A program made the translations under genes and the position numbers. A stretch of DNA of 64,000 nucleotides from Diaporthe sp. PMI_573 (lineage: Eukaryota > Ascomycota > Sordariomycetes > Diaporthales > Diaporthaceae), in contig JAJTUP010000045.1 of assembly GCA_021399435.1 (NCBI GenBank), positions 1 through 64,000 on the forward strand, read 5' to 3'. Below the pieces are notes generated by a model, which saw only the letters and a list, made by a program, of their open reading frames with translations, made no database searches and had not been told where the DNA came from. Positions 55,056-64,000 of this stretch are shown one piece after another; within the stretch, counting starts at the first letter, position 1; the number at the start of each line of letters is the position of its first letter.

Positions 55056-56176
55056 ATATTTGGGCAGATGAAAGATGGACGTTGAAAGTATTTTTCTAAT
55101 TAGTAATTGGCAGCGGCAATGACTTGCATTTACCTTGACGAGAAGGAAGGAGAGAAGAAGGATAAGATACGCACACAATACGAATCATCCCTGCTTCTAG
55201 CGGTACTTGACGGTTCAGCATCGTGTATTTTACATGACCTCTATTTAAGCGACGAAACATACCTAACATGAAACTTTCTATGACCACAGAAAAAAAAAGA
55301 AATCATCTCTGTTCACAGCCTTGATGCTTTCTACATAGTGTAGAAATACTCACTAGCAATGGTGTTCCTGTTTTACACTGCTTCTACGGCACTAAAGTCC
55401 AGCATTCAACGGTGCGATGGTCGGGGTCAACCCCTACAGAATTCTAGCTTTGATGATCATTGAGCTTATGGTATTGGAGGACCTAGCTGCCGAGGCTGGC
55501 TTCTGCTTTGTCAGCAGCCAGATCGTGGACTGCCACGCCCGAGATTTTAGTGATCTGCAGAGCTGTCCCCCTCAACACCTGCGGGAGGTATCCATTGTAA
55601 CCCTCGCTACCCGCATTGGACGGCATGATCTCAGCTTCGATGTCATCGCAGAGCAACAAGCAACGCAGCGCGGCCGTGTTGAAACAGGCAAGCAGCGAGC
55701 AGGAGGGCTCAGACGAGTGATGTTTCGCGGCTGTAAATCGTTTTATGTAAAAGGAATTAAGACCGTGTTTCGAAGTACGAGAAGAAAAAGGTGTAACTCA
55801 GTAAAGATACCTTACTGTATGTATAGACCGCATCAGAAAAGTTCTCGAGTAAGGAAACTGCGAAGAAGTGGGCTACCGTTTTACAAACGGGCGAGACGAA
55901 GAGCAATGGGGGCGAATTGTCACGGCAGAGGGCATAATAGGCTGGGCCCTGGTCCAAGATTAGATGTAACGCCTTCATACTGTACAGTACAACCCGATCA
56001 AAGTTTGTGTTTTCGTTTGGTTAGTGCGATCAGTCCCACGGCGTACTTCTGCTATGTTTCATGCATCATATTTGGACGTTGTATTTCTGTCCAAATGGAG
56101 GAGAATTGCTATTGACTTGATATGATATATTTACACAAGTTTCAGTTTTCTATGTTAGCAAAGAAAAATACATACA
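55056..56176. other. no recognised gene
   Basis: A plus frame from 55417 to 56115 (232 codons) is open but without a recognised domain; its C-terminal half is Arg-rich and looks like non-coding sequence. A purine-rich A tract lies at about 55289-55298. Confidence 0.3.
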
Positions 56177-57000
56177 GTACACACACACACACACACACAC
56201 AATTTATTCCGCCCGGCGGGCTTAACCCGAAAGGGCAACTATTAACAATTTGACCATACATTTCCCAAGATATGCCTTGATCTCCTTAAAGCCCATGCAA
56301 AGTCCATTCTAGCTTATTTGCCTTCTTCTGCCATTTCTCTTCGGGTTCTCGTGGGTTAGTAGGATTAGTAGTAGGCTGGCTTGGAGGCGATTCTCCAAGT
56401 GTTCAACGTCCTATCCTCGGCGGCTGAAGCGGTGCCTGCTGTCCGTGGCACGAGGTGATGGGTGTGGGTTCGGTGGCGGAGAGTGGTGGGTGATCGGTTA
56501 AGTGTTTTAGTTGCCCGACGGTTGGTTTGCGTCAAGTCGGCCCGTGGCTATTGCGAATCGTATCGTTGCCCGAACGGCCTCTAAGTTTGGAGACCAGTCT
56601 TTGTTATCTGATGCTGATTTTCCTCCTAGATAGAAAGAAATGTTGCTTCTGTGAGTGTTTGTACACCGGAGCATCTCCATCCGGTACGCCGTCCATTTTC
56701 TACATCGGAAGAGGAGGTGTTTTACTGTCTCTGCTGCTTGTCCACATGCGCACTGCTCTGACGGGGCTACCCCGATTCGGTGGAGGTAAGCGTTGAGTCT
56801 TGCCATGCCTTTTCTGAGTTGAGCAAGCACAGTGGCTTCCTTCCATGTTAGACGGTCATAGAGTTGCGTTGTGTGTTTGCCTGGCAATGCTGTGTCGACT
56901 CTCTTAGAGTGATTTCCAACCTTTTCTGGAAGGTGCTTGCTGGCGCCTGTCTTGGAACGAGCCACGTTGAGAGTAGTCGACCGCATCCTGGGCAGGGTAG
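56177..57000 (-). mobile_element. 5'-truncated LINE copy with (GT)n tail
   Basis: On minus the element runs from about 57000 down through an RNase H/C-terminal coding part to a 3' region. That region contains the same GCCCG..GGCGGAATAAA block as the LINE at 33.4 kb, followed by a (GT)n tail (AC tract at 56179-56201 on plus). The main LINE has an (ATCC)n tail instead. 5' truncation is usual for LINE insertions. The exact 5' junction and target duplication are unclear. Confidence 0.7.
56507..56986 (-). pseudogene. LINE ORF2 C-terminal fragment
   Basis: The 159-aa frame matches the last part of the main LINE ORF2: LPEKVGNHSKRVDTALPGKH, LRKGMARLNAYLHRIGVAPS, the Cys/His motif CACGQAAETVKHLLFRC and AVRATIRFAIATGRLDANQ. 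The copies differ at many positions, so this is another subfamily. Endonuclease and reverse transcriptase are missing. Confidence 0.8.
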
Positions 57001-57677
57001 GCCGAAATGAGTGTCCGCTTGTTGTGATTGTAAAAATTAAAATCCTAGCTTATTTGGGACTAGGCGTGGCTGTGCATACAGTATGCAATCCTGCTCCGCA
57101 CGCGCGCATAAAAGTACTACCTGCAGTTACTTTCGTACTAGAATAAAAATTCCCAAGGGTTATGGTCTGACAGACTCGTTCCTTTGCCGATAGGGTCGAT
57201 GAATTAAAATGCCCAAGTTGGCGTAAGTGCTTCTGGAACGCCGTTCTAGACGACCCTTATTTACAGCCAAGGTGAACAATATCGCACCGTCCTGGAGCCT
57301 TTCTGCAGCAGCGACCTGGTGAAAAGATTTGTGGCACACCTTGATTCAGATCCTAAAATTCATAAAGCACTTGATTTCGGATGAGGACTTAGCAAGTCGG
57401 GAGACCGTCAGAAAATATAAGAGATGGAGATCGTCGAAGATACTAGTGAAGTAATTTGGAACAAATCGCGATCGATCTCATATAACAACTGCGAAGAAAA
57501 TGTTTACCACAATGCTTAAAGCAAATATCATTCCGAATTGGGACTTTACAAACTTCCCTGCGTAAAGTAATATAACCCTAACAATCAACTCCAAACTCCT
57601 CTTTAGGTGTAAAACAAGGTGGAGGGGGCAAAGAAAACATCCTTATATGCATGTATACATACATGGTGTGATTACGC
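57001..57677. other. no supportable gene
   Basis: No recognised frame. This lies between the LINE fragment and the 3' end of the IRG-like GTPase gene and should include its 3' untranslated region. Confidence 0.35.
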
Positions 57678-59017
57678 CTAGCCTCCTCTAAACCTCCTGT
57701 TGAACGCTTCCATCGCCACACCAATTATTTGATAAAGGACTGCCCTTTCGCTGCGGTCTTCAACCGCTATCAATGGTCCGTTCTCAGCTCCTCTCATGAC
57801 CACCCTGATACCATTGGGCTCGCTTACAATTAATCTAATGATGGTGAGCGGCACGTCCCACTCGGTTGTGAGTTGCCGCGATCGGATCAGCAAGATCCGT
57901 GCATTAGTCACCATCACCATCTTGTCTTCAATTGGCAGTTCGATATGACCGATGTACTGTTCATCAAAGTATTTGCCGCCATCCACTTGCTTGAACCAAT
58001 ACTGGCCCCACATCCTGCGTTGTTGAAAAGAAGGGTTGAACTTGGTGAGAAAGCGGACCAAGTCTAACTCGTTAATCACAGAATCACTTTCTCCAAGCAC
58101 GCATTTCCTGAGAGCCTGGTTGTTAATAAGGATGCAGTGGTCGACCAGGTCTGTGATACTGTCCTCAGGAACGCCGGCTTCGCTAAACTCAGTTCTCAGC
58201 GCGGCAAGGCATGATTTGATATGGTGCACTTTCGCTGCCTCTTGGTCGAGATCAGTGTCATTGACAATGCTGTTGACGGATATATCGGACTTCGATCTGA
58301 CGATAAGGAAAGGCTGCATAATGCGAATGCAGTTTTTAACGATTTCGATATCGAGCTGTTACCGCACAGGATATATAAGAAACGGTCTCAGAATAATTAT
58401 ATCCCAACCGGCCATAAACTCACCTGACTCAACCTGTCTGAGTGAACTACTAGGAGTAGATCGAATAGAAACAGTTTCTGGTTCCTGTAGTAGTTGTCTG
58501 CCGGCGTACGTCGGGTACCACCTCCAGGTATATCGTGAAGATTGACTGATGAGATGCTTTGATGGGCAGGGTATGTTGCTCTACTCGTCGTGGTCTCCGT
58601 GGTTCCAGTGCACGCCGCTCCCTCTTGGCCGTTCCGGATGCCGCGGAGAGCGTTAGCAATCGATGACTTTCCACTTCCGGTTTGGCCGCATATGGCGATA
58701 TGGATTCGTCCTTTCTCCAAGTTCTCTTTTTGACGCTCGTCATTGATAATCTTTGGGTCCGGGCGTTCGGGTGCAAATCCACTGGATCCAAAGGCCCACG
58801 TGTAAATCGAGGCAGCATTAATCACACCGATGGCCACCATGCTTCCCACGCAAGAGACAGCAGCCCCACTTATTAATATAGGGACTCCCATAATTGTGCG
58901 TGGAATTATGTCCACAGACTGGAAATTGTCTATTAGGTTGTGGCCAAAGTTGCTGATAGCCCTGCCTGGCCGGCCTGTGATCTCCCGGACCTTTTTCGAA
59001 AACAAGTAAGAGGACAT
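57678..59017 (-). CDS. IRG-like (interferon-inducible GTPase family) GTPase, 423 aa
   Basis: Exon 1 is 59017-58424 and exon 2 is 58355-57678. The intron (58423-58356, GTGAGT..GTAACAG, 68 nt) joins in phase 0. Residues about 42-76 are hydrophobic (IMGVPILISGAAVSCVGSMV) and could anchor the protein to a membrane. The G domain has the P-loop GQTGSGKSS (111-119), the switch II motif DIPGGGT (162-168, in the DxPG form of IRG proteins) and the base-contacting RSKSD (218-222), which the splice places correctly after VVHSDRLSQ. The C-terminal 200 residues are not recognised. IRG proteins are membrane-remodelling immunity GTPases in animals; relatives occur in fungi with unknown roles. No defect is seen. 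Confidence 0.75.
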
Positions 59018-59831
59018 TCTTCGGTATTAAAGCTGTGCAGCGAAGTATCGATGTAGGTTTAAGAAGAGTAATTCCCATTCGGACTCTTTGGGTGAGGTGC
59101 AGTTTTGTGCCTTATTTCTGCAATGCGAGGACCGACACCTAAAGTCAAGCGAATAGATCTGTTTTAAGTGGTACTGCAGAGCCAATCCCGTTAGTTAGGA
59201 TCATGCTTGAGGGCGTTTTCGGCTATGGGAGTCTTGAAATCTAAGTACCTCATGGGTGACCACACGTCTCGCTGTTGGTTTGGGGGGAGTTTGCTGGGTT
59301 TGCTTACTGGGAGCGGGGGTCGTGGATTAATCGAAGATATTACGTAGACGCGTGGTGAGCGGGGTAAGTGGGATGATTGATTTGAAAAGTCACATGACTT
59401 GGGGGTTTAAGCCTATCAATATCTAGCCTAGATACTGCTTAATAAATAGCCTACCCTCGTCGGCCCACATTCCGGCCGGCTCCATTCCGGCCGCCTTCAC
59501 CACCCACTATGCCACTATTCCCAACTTCAATTACCCGAAGAGCCTGAACTTCTGAACCGGAACCATTTCTTCATCCCAAAACTCCTCAGCTGCAGTCTTC
59601 GCCAGCTCCAAGTTTGTTTGTAAAAAGAAGAATGAGCACTAACCGCATACACCACATATGGCTTATACAGTGTGTTTACTGTAAGCTGGATGTAGCTTAA
59701 CCACAATTAGACCAATAGGCAGTGCAGGAACAAACATCCGCTTTCAGGTACCCTAGCACTCCCCACTTCTACCGTTCCTTAGAGTTCTCCTTTCCTTCAT
59801 ACTTCCCACTCACACAGCCAAGTATACGGCC
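59018..59831. other. no supportable gene
   Basis: Upstream of both the IRG-like gene and the Tc1-like remnant. It contains a small direct repeat (CATTCCGGCCGG / CATTCCGGCCGC near 59470-59495). No promoter motif was assigned. Confidence 0.3.
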
Positions 59832-60199
59832 GTGCAAAACTCTTTAATGGCACCCCATCTACCAAAGTTTAAACACAAGAAGATCCTTGCTTTGCTTCTT
59901 TATAAAAGATCGACCCGGAAAATAGCTAGTAAAGTCAAGTGTAATAAACATACAGTTCGACGATCCAAGCTAATGTCCGTCGATTTAGGACCACACAGAC
60001 ACCACCGAATAGAATCAGTCGGCCATCAAGTATCACACCGTTCATGCTCAATGCGCTATGCCATAAGCTAACGGACGAACCATGGCTGTACCGGGATAAG
60101 ATAGTCTCTTTCCTCCGGGATAAATATAAAGTTAAGATGTCAACCAATAGCATTACTCGGGCCATACAGTCTAGGAGATAGTCGAAAAAGGTAACTGTC

Positions 60200-60392
60200 A
60201 GATGTGACGGGTAGCCAAGAGGTATGTGCCTGAGGCATCAATATGTCCGTCATGACAAAACCAGCCCCCCAACGGGAGGGGTCGCACTAGAGAACCTAGA
60301 CAAGACATCATCACAATACACACAGTGACCACCCCATCAATTGGACCATAATTACACGTCCCATATACCTAAAAGGGTGATAATCTGACAGT
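60200..60392 (-). repeat. LINE leader copy, possibly internally deleted LINE
   Basis: On minus, TGTCAGATTATCACCCTTTT.. to CCCTCCCGTTGG matches the LINE leader. Soon after comes a piece (ATGCCTCAGGCACATACC) resembling the last codons of LINE ORF2 (AGCCTCAGGCACAC). It ends near a second TGTCAGAT on plus at 60200. It could be a LINE with 5' and 3' ends joined, or a small element with CTGTCAGAT termini. Confidence 0.45.
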
Positions 60393-60981
60393 AACACATC
60401 GCGTTGCCAGGCAGAGGACCTCGGTCCTGTAGCATCTATATCATTACAAGCTATTAAGATATAGATCATATCATTTGATCTTCATTAACGAGTCTAGATG
60501 CGACCCCTTAACAGCATAACGGCGGACCGGATAGGTTCCTATAGATATTACACCTGTCCATATTGCCGATTTCAAACATAAGGTTAGGCACCAGTTTATC
60601 TCAGTATATACTCAAGATGGGGTCATGTTGTCGCGCGTCTTTACAGGCTCAACTAATCATAACGTGGTTGGACACCCAGCCGCGCAGGACACCTACCCGC
60701 GCACTTTTGCTAACTCTACCAACTTTAGCCAACCCCAGCACCCACCCAGGGCAAAAGGGTCAATTGAATTTGGTACCAATTGGTGCCATCTGCTCTTAAT
60801 TCCTTATTTTCAACTGATTTGGTCAATTTAGAGTTGTGGTGTGGCTGCAGTGCCAGTCTAAAGATTTAAAGTTTTGGTGGGCAGGTTTGTTTTTGGTGCA
60901 GATCGCGTCCCCATTTTTCGCGTCAGTCTCGCATCACTCTACCTACTTAAATATTTAACACGCTAGAAATCAATATCCACA

Positions 60982-62664
60982 ATGCCAATCTACTCAAAAG
61001 AAGAGAAAGTCCAACTAGCACTTCAGGCAATTGAGAATTCCAAAAAAAATCAAAAGAAACCCTTAAGTAGACGTCAGGCTGCTCGGATCTTTCATATCCC
61101 TGAATCTACCCTACGTGACAGGATGAACAACCGACCGCGTCGCGAAGAATCACGCGTCCACGACCATAAACTGGACCCAATCGAAGAGCAAACTCTTGTT
61201 CGATATATCATTGAGCAAGATGCACGAGGATTTCCAATGCGGCTTTCTGGTGTGGAAGAAATGGCCAACCTCCTGTTAGCATCACGAGATGGCAAGCCTG
61301 TTGGTACCAAATGGGCTCGACGCTTCGTGGATGCACAACCAAGCTTGAAAACGAGGTTTAATCGGCCTTATGACTACCAGAGGGCCCTCTGCGAAGATCC
61401 AGAGGTTATCGGCAACTGGTTTCGGCTGCTCCGCAACATGATGGCCAAGTATGGGATCACAGACGACGACCTATACAACTTTGACGAAACTGGCTTTATG
61501 ATGGGTGTGATAACCGCATCAATGGTTGTTACACGTTCTGATCGACATGGAAAGGCTAAATCTATACAGCCTGGAAACCGGGAATGGGCAACAGTTATTG
61601 AATGCATCAATGCGAAGGGCTGGTGTATCCCGCCGTTTGTTATTGTGCAAGGCGCCTACCACCTTGCCAACTGGACAACAGAGTCAGGCTTCCCACCAAG
61701 CTGGATAATCAAGCCTACTCCAAATGGGTGGACAGATAACGAGACTGGCCTTGACTGGATTCGGCACTTCGACAAGCATACGAAGCAACGGGCAAAGGGT
61801 GTGTACCGGATGCTTATCCTTGATGGCCATGAGAGCCATGTATCAGCGGAGTTTGAGCAGTACTGCAACGAGCACAACATTATCCCTATCAGCATGCCAC
61901 CACATTCCTCTCATCTACTCCAGCCACTAGATGTTGGATTATTCTCGCCATTAAAGCGTGCATATGGTGATGAGATCAACCTCTTCATCCGGGCCTCTAT
62001 CAACCACATCACCAAGTCTGAGTTCTTCGTTGCGTTCAAGGCAGCCCACGACAAGATCTTTACGAAAGAAAATATAAAGTCTGGGTTTAGAGGAGCTGGA
62101 ATCTCTCCTTGGGACCCAGATTCTGTCATTTTAAAGCTGGATATCTCCCTACAAACTCCGTTGCAATCCCTTCCTGTATCCCCTTCCAAGTGGGAATCAC
62201 AAACACCCTCCAATGCCCAACAAACCGTCCAGCAATCCAGTTTTATTAAAGGCAGGATCTCGGACCATCAAGGCAGCTCCCCTACACCAATTCTTGAGGC
62301 TGTTGATCAGCTGTCAAAGGGTTCACAAACAATGGCGCATAAAATTACGATTTTGGAGGATCGGGTCCGCACACTTGAGAATGCCAATCTAGCACTCGCC
62401 AAACGCCGGAGGGCTAAGAGAACCCGAGTGCAGCTTGGAGGGGCACTTAGCATTGAGGATTCCCAGGCAATAATTGAAGAGAAACAAAAGGGGAAGCGGC
62501 CAGCTGGTGAAATGGCTGGTAGTGCTGAGGAGGCGGCCCGTGGCGGACCGAGTAAACGACGATGTGGCAACTGCGGTGAGACTGGGCATTATGCAAAAAC
62601 TTGTGGGAAAGATGTAGAAGGGTCTAGTCAGTTAGATTCTGAGTGTATAATAGTACATTCTTAA
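60982..62664 (+). CDS. Fot1/pogo transposase with C-terminal zinc knuckle, 560 aa
   Basis: A single open frame from an ATG with a purine at -3. Residues 1-50 are a psq-type helix-turn-helix (SRRQAARIFHIPESTLRDR), and about 55-130 a CENP-B/Tc5-type DNA-binding domain (WARRFVDAQPSLKTRF). The DDE core has Asp168 (YNFDETGF), Asp281 (LILDGHESH) and Asp317 (HLLQPLDVGLFSPLK); 35 residues between the last two mark the DD35D pogo type. Residues 440-480 form a basic coiled coil. The C-terminus carries CGNCGETGHYAKTC, a retroviral-type zinc knuckle. All catalytic residues are present and no stop interrupts, so it may be active. The enzyme cuts at the inverted repeats and inserts at TA. Confidence 0.92.
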   Translation: MPIYSKEEKVQLALQAIENSKKNQKKPLSRRQAARIFHIPESTLRDRMNNRPRREESRVHDHKLDPIEEQTLVRYIIEQDARGFPMRLSGVEEMANLLLASRDGKPVGTKWARRFVDAQPSLKTRFNRPYDYQRALCEDPEVIGNWFRLLRNMMAKYGITDDDLYNFDETGFMMGVITASMVVTRSDRHGKAKSIQPGNREWATVIECINAKGWCIPPFVIVQGAYHLANWTTESGFPPSWIIKPTPNGWTDNETGLDWIRHFDKHTKQRAKGVYRMLILDGHESHVSAEFEQYCNEHNIIPISMPPHSSHLLQPLDVGLFSPLKRAYGDEINLFIRASINHITKSEFFVAFKAAHDKIFTKENIKSGFRGAGISPWDPDSVILKLDISLQTPLQSLPVSPSKWESQTPSNAQQTVQQSSFIKGRISDHQGSSPTPILEAVDQLSKGSQTMAHKITILEDRVRTLENANLALAKRRRAKRTRVQLGGALSIEDSQAIIEEKQKGKRPAGEMAGSAEEAARGGPSKRRCGNCGETGHYAKTCGKDVEGSSQLDSECIIVHS

Positions 62665-62683
62665 GCGGTCCGCGGCGGACCGC
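62665..62683. repeat. perfect 19-nt hairpin, copy 3 (after the pogo stop)
   Basis: GCGGTCCGCGGCGGACCGC starts at the base after the transposase stop codon. It has the same 8-bp stem as the two Helitron hairpins, with loop CGG. It could form an RNA hairpin in the 3' untranslated region. Confidence 0.75.
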
Positions 62684-62743
62684 CCAGATAGTCGACCTGG
62701 CTGGTGTAGATTGAGGTTGATCCTGTATGTCTGAAATGCTCCA

Positions 62744-62775
62744 TTTTGGTGGGGAAGCTGATTTCCCCACCAAAA
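62744..62775. repeat. 13-bp perfect hairpin in pogo 3' region
   Basis: TTTTGGTGGGGAA (62744-62756) pairs with TTCCCCACCAAAA (62763-62775) around a 6-nt loop. It lies between the transposase and the right inverted repeat and may act as a transcript 3'-end structure or a subterminal transposase site. Confidence 0.7.
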
Positions 62776-63390
62776 GTCAGTCACTTCAGACTGGCACTGC
62801 AGTTACGCCAACACCTTTAAATTGACCAAATCAATTGAAAATAAGGAATTAAGAGCAGATGGCACCAATTGGTACCAAATTCAATTGACCCTTTTGCCCT
62901 GGGTGGGTGCTGGGGTTGGCTAAAATTGGTAGAGTTAGCAAAAGTGCGCGGGTAGGTGTCCTGCGCGGCTGGGTGTCCAACCACGTTACTAGATTTAAGG
63001 ATTTTATCAAGCAGCTACTTCGGCATTGTGGGAAGTTTCCGCAACTAAAGTCGGTCTTAGTGATAGATAATGCAAGCTTTCACAGGAAATGGAAAATAAG
63101 GGAGATATGTTCTACAGCAGGCGCGCAACTTGTCTTTCTTCCGCCGTACTCACCAGACCTCAACCCAATAGAGGAGCATTTCGGCGAACTCAAGGAATTT
63201 ATGCGGAAAGAGTGGCACGCCCGTGACCACACCGGGGTACCATTTGGCCGCTTCCTTAAATGGTGTATAGGTTAAGTGGGGGAGAAACGTGAGAATGCGG
63301 AGGGCCATTTCTATCATTCTGGGATCACGATAGAATATCCGGATAAAGACAGATTGCTATTAAAGGTGTTGCTGCCCAGAGTCAACCATT

Positions 63391-63584
63391 TCCTGTCTGT
63401 CGCATATCCAATACTTGCTGCCTGCTCCGCTAGAGAGTCTGGTTGGCCCAGATGGACTTGAGCTCATACGTCTGACCTGAGCCTCAGGCGCAATGACGGA
63501 GATTGCAATGGCTGGCGATGCGAATGACAAGAGCTAGATATATTAAATATCTACTCTTCCAATATCTCTTTACACTTATCCACC
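63391..63584. other. no supportable gene
   Basis: Short flank between the Tc1-like remnant and the final decayed frame. No motif was recognised. Confidence 0.3.
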
Positions 63585-64000
63585 ATGCCAACCCACTAGT
63601 GCGCAATCCCACATAGAATCTTGTTTGCGACAAAGAACTTCGTCTCTTCTTCCTGTAACTTAAACAGTCGATTCAAAGAAAGGCACGCTTGAAATATAAG
63701 GTCGGCGATTGCGTGGAACCCCGTCTTCCACTTTGGGTCATCAACCTAACTACAGTGCCAATCACGATAATGTTCTATGGCTTTGTCTCGGTGCCCAGCA
63801 ATTTTCAGCTTCTTGGGGGGAGGCACACCTTTGGTGCCAGGCATGACATTGGTAATGTGGATCTAGGGGCCATTGTTCTGCTTCCTCTTGATAGGTGGGC
63901 TCATAATCTCATTTTGGATGTGTTTTGGGACATTACTATGCTCCTTGATCCTCCCTCCTTTTTCGGCATACTTAACTATCTTATTCAGAATCCTTGTCGG
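63585..64000 (-). pseudogene. decayed frame of a common fungal hypothetical protein
   Basis: Read on minus, pieces such as SNVPKHIQNEIMSPP, NVMPGTKGVPPPKKL, GHRDKAIEHYRDWHCS and ADLIFQACLSLNRLFKLQEE follow each other in one frame, broken by at least three stops. The order (MPG.., GxRDxAVxxYxxWHxS, then a long helix) resembles, from memory, a widespread uncharacterised fungal family linked to repeats. The frame runs off the window end. Confidence 0.4.

Larger units (their letters stand above)
60662..62986 (+). mobile_element. Fot1/pogo DNA transposon, complete, with about 165-bp TIRs
   Basis: The element begins ACGTGGTTGGACACCCAGCC and ends with its complement. It is flanked by TA on both sides (60660-60661 and 62987-62988). 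The terminal inverted repeats extend about 165 bp (60662-60830 and 62824-62986) with few differences. A further inner inverted pair lies at about 60846-60860 and 62791-62806 (GCAGTGCCAGTCT). Removing the element and one TA restores an open reading frame in the surrounding Tc1-like gene. Total 2325 bp, one ORF. Confidence 0.9.
59832..63390 (+). pseudogene. Tc1-like transposase (DDE_3 type), interrupted
   Basis: The left part has a helix-turn-helix start (HLPKFKHKKILALLLYKRST, ASKVKCNKHTVRR), a frameshift near 59970, then ITPFMLNALCHKLTDEPWLY and SFLRDKYKVKMSTNSITRAI ending at a TAG. A LINE-like piece at 60200-60392 replaces the first catalytic Asp region. Coding resumes with YTQDGVMLSRVFTGSTN at about 60608-60660, where the pogo element is inserted. 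It continues after 62988 with FKDFIKQLLRHCGKFP, VLVIDNASFHRKW (second Asp) and YSPDLNPIEEHFGELK (third acidic residue). A TAA at 63273-63275 interrupts the end, which remains open after it (GEKRENAEGHFYHSGI). Confidence 0.75.

Noticed and set aside
54669..55178. 169-codon minus frame
   Set aside because: Opposite the C-terminal ferric reductase piece, which explains the sequence better.
55417..56115. 232-codon plus frame
   Set aside because: Open but without recognisable domain; Arg-rich C-terminal half resembles non-coding sequence.
57070..57085. CATACAGTA as LINE target duplication partner of 56171-56179
   Set aside because: It lies about 70 bp beyond the recognisable LINE sequence and is itself palindromic; probably coincidence.

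Overview
The window looks like a transposon-rich accessory region of a filamentous ascomycete (Pezizomycotina). Genes are interrupted by short introns of 49-68 nt with GT..AG ends and CTAAC/CTGAC-type branch sites. The host-type genes are of fungal kind: a BTB protein, an NmrA-like protein, an aldo/keto reductase, a DUF3716 protein and an IRG-like GTPase. The mobile elements are Helitron, hAT, Fot1/pogo, Tc1, a Tad-like LINE, Copia and Gypsy. I cannot name the species. No rRNA, tRNA or CRISPR was seen.

Layout. 0-4.4 kb: two decayed hAT transposases around a Helitron fragment. 4.4-13.2 kb: mostly non-coding, with a small spliced BTB gene, a membrane ORF, a minus-strand hAT scrap, and a three-exon gene missing its front. 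13.5-22.1 kb: a complete-looking Helitron (H1) with a 1946-aa spliced Rep-helicase and a divergent 551-aa spliced partner ORF, bounded by the same 19-nt hairpin at both ends. 22.3-23.0 kb: a three-exon DUF3716 gene. 23.4-28.9 kb: a second Helitron (H2) on the minus strand, cut off in its helicase. 28.9-29.4 kb: a 432-bp fold-back MITE. 29.8-32.9 kb: two metabolic genes, NmrA-like and aldo/keto reductase; the reductase frame is fused to a hAT BED zinc finger. 33.2-38.7 kb: a near full-length LINE on the minus strand. 38.7-41.9 kb: Copia gag and protease-integrase without reverse transcriptase. 42-47.2 kb: kinase, hAT and Copia fragments, then a TPR gene. 49.3-53.3 kb: Gypsy integrase and gag remnants. 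53.2-55.1 kb: a decayed ferric reductase. 56.2-57.0 kb: a 5'-truncated LINE. 57.7-59.0 kb: an intact two-exon IRG-like GTPase. 59.8-63.4 kb: a Tc1-like pseudogene interrupted by an intact Fot1/pogo element. 63.6-64.0 kb: a decayed remnant.

How the parts fit. The pogo transposase has all catalytic residues, and its ends resemble those of the MITE at 28.9 kb and a solo end at 52.8 kb, so it could mobilise them. H1 keeps the HUH and tyrosine motifs and the helicase motifs. The most unusual pattern is a perfect hairpin, GCGGTCCG-N3-CGGACCGC, just 3' of three different transposon ORFs (two in H1, one in pogo). All splice sites were read by eye and have no transcript support.
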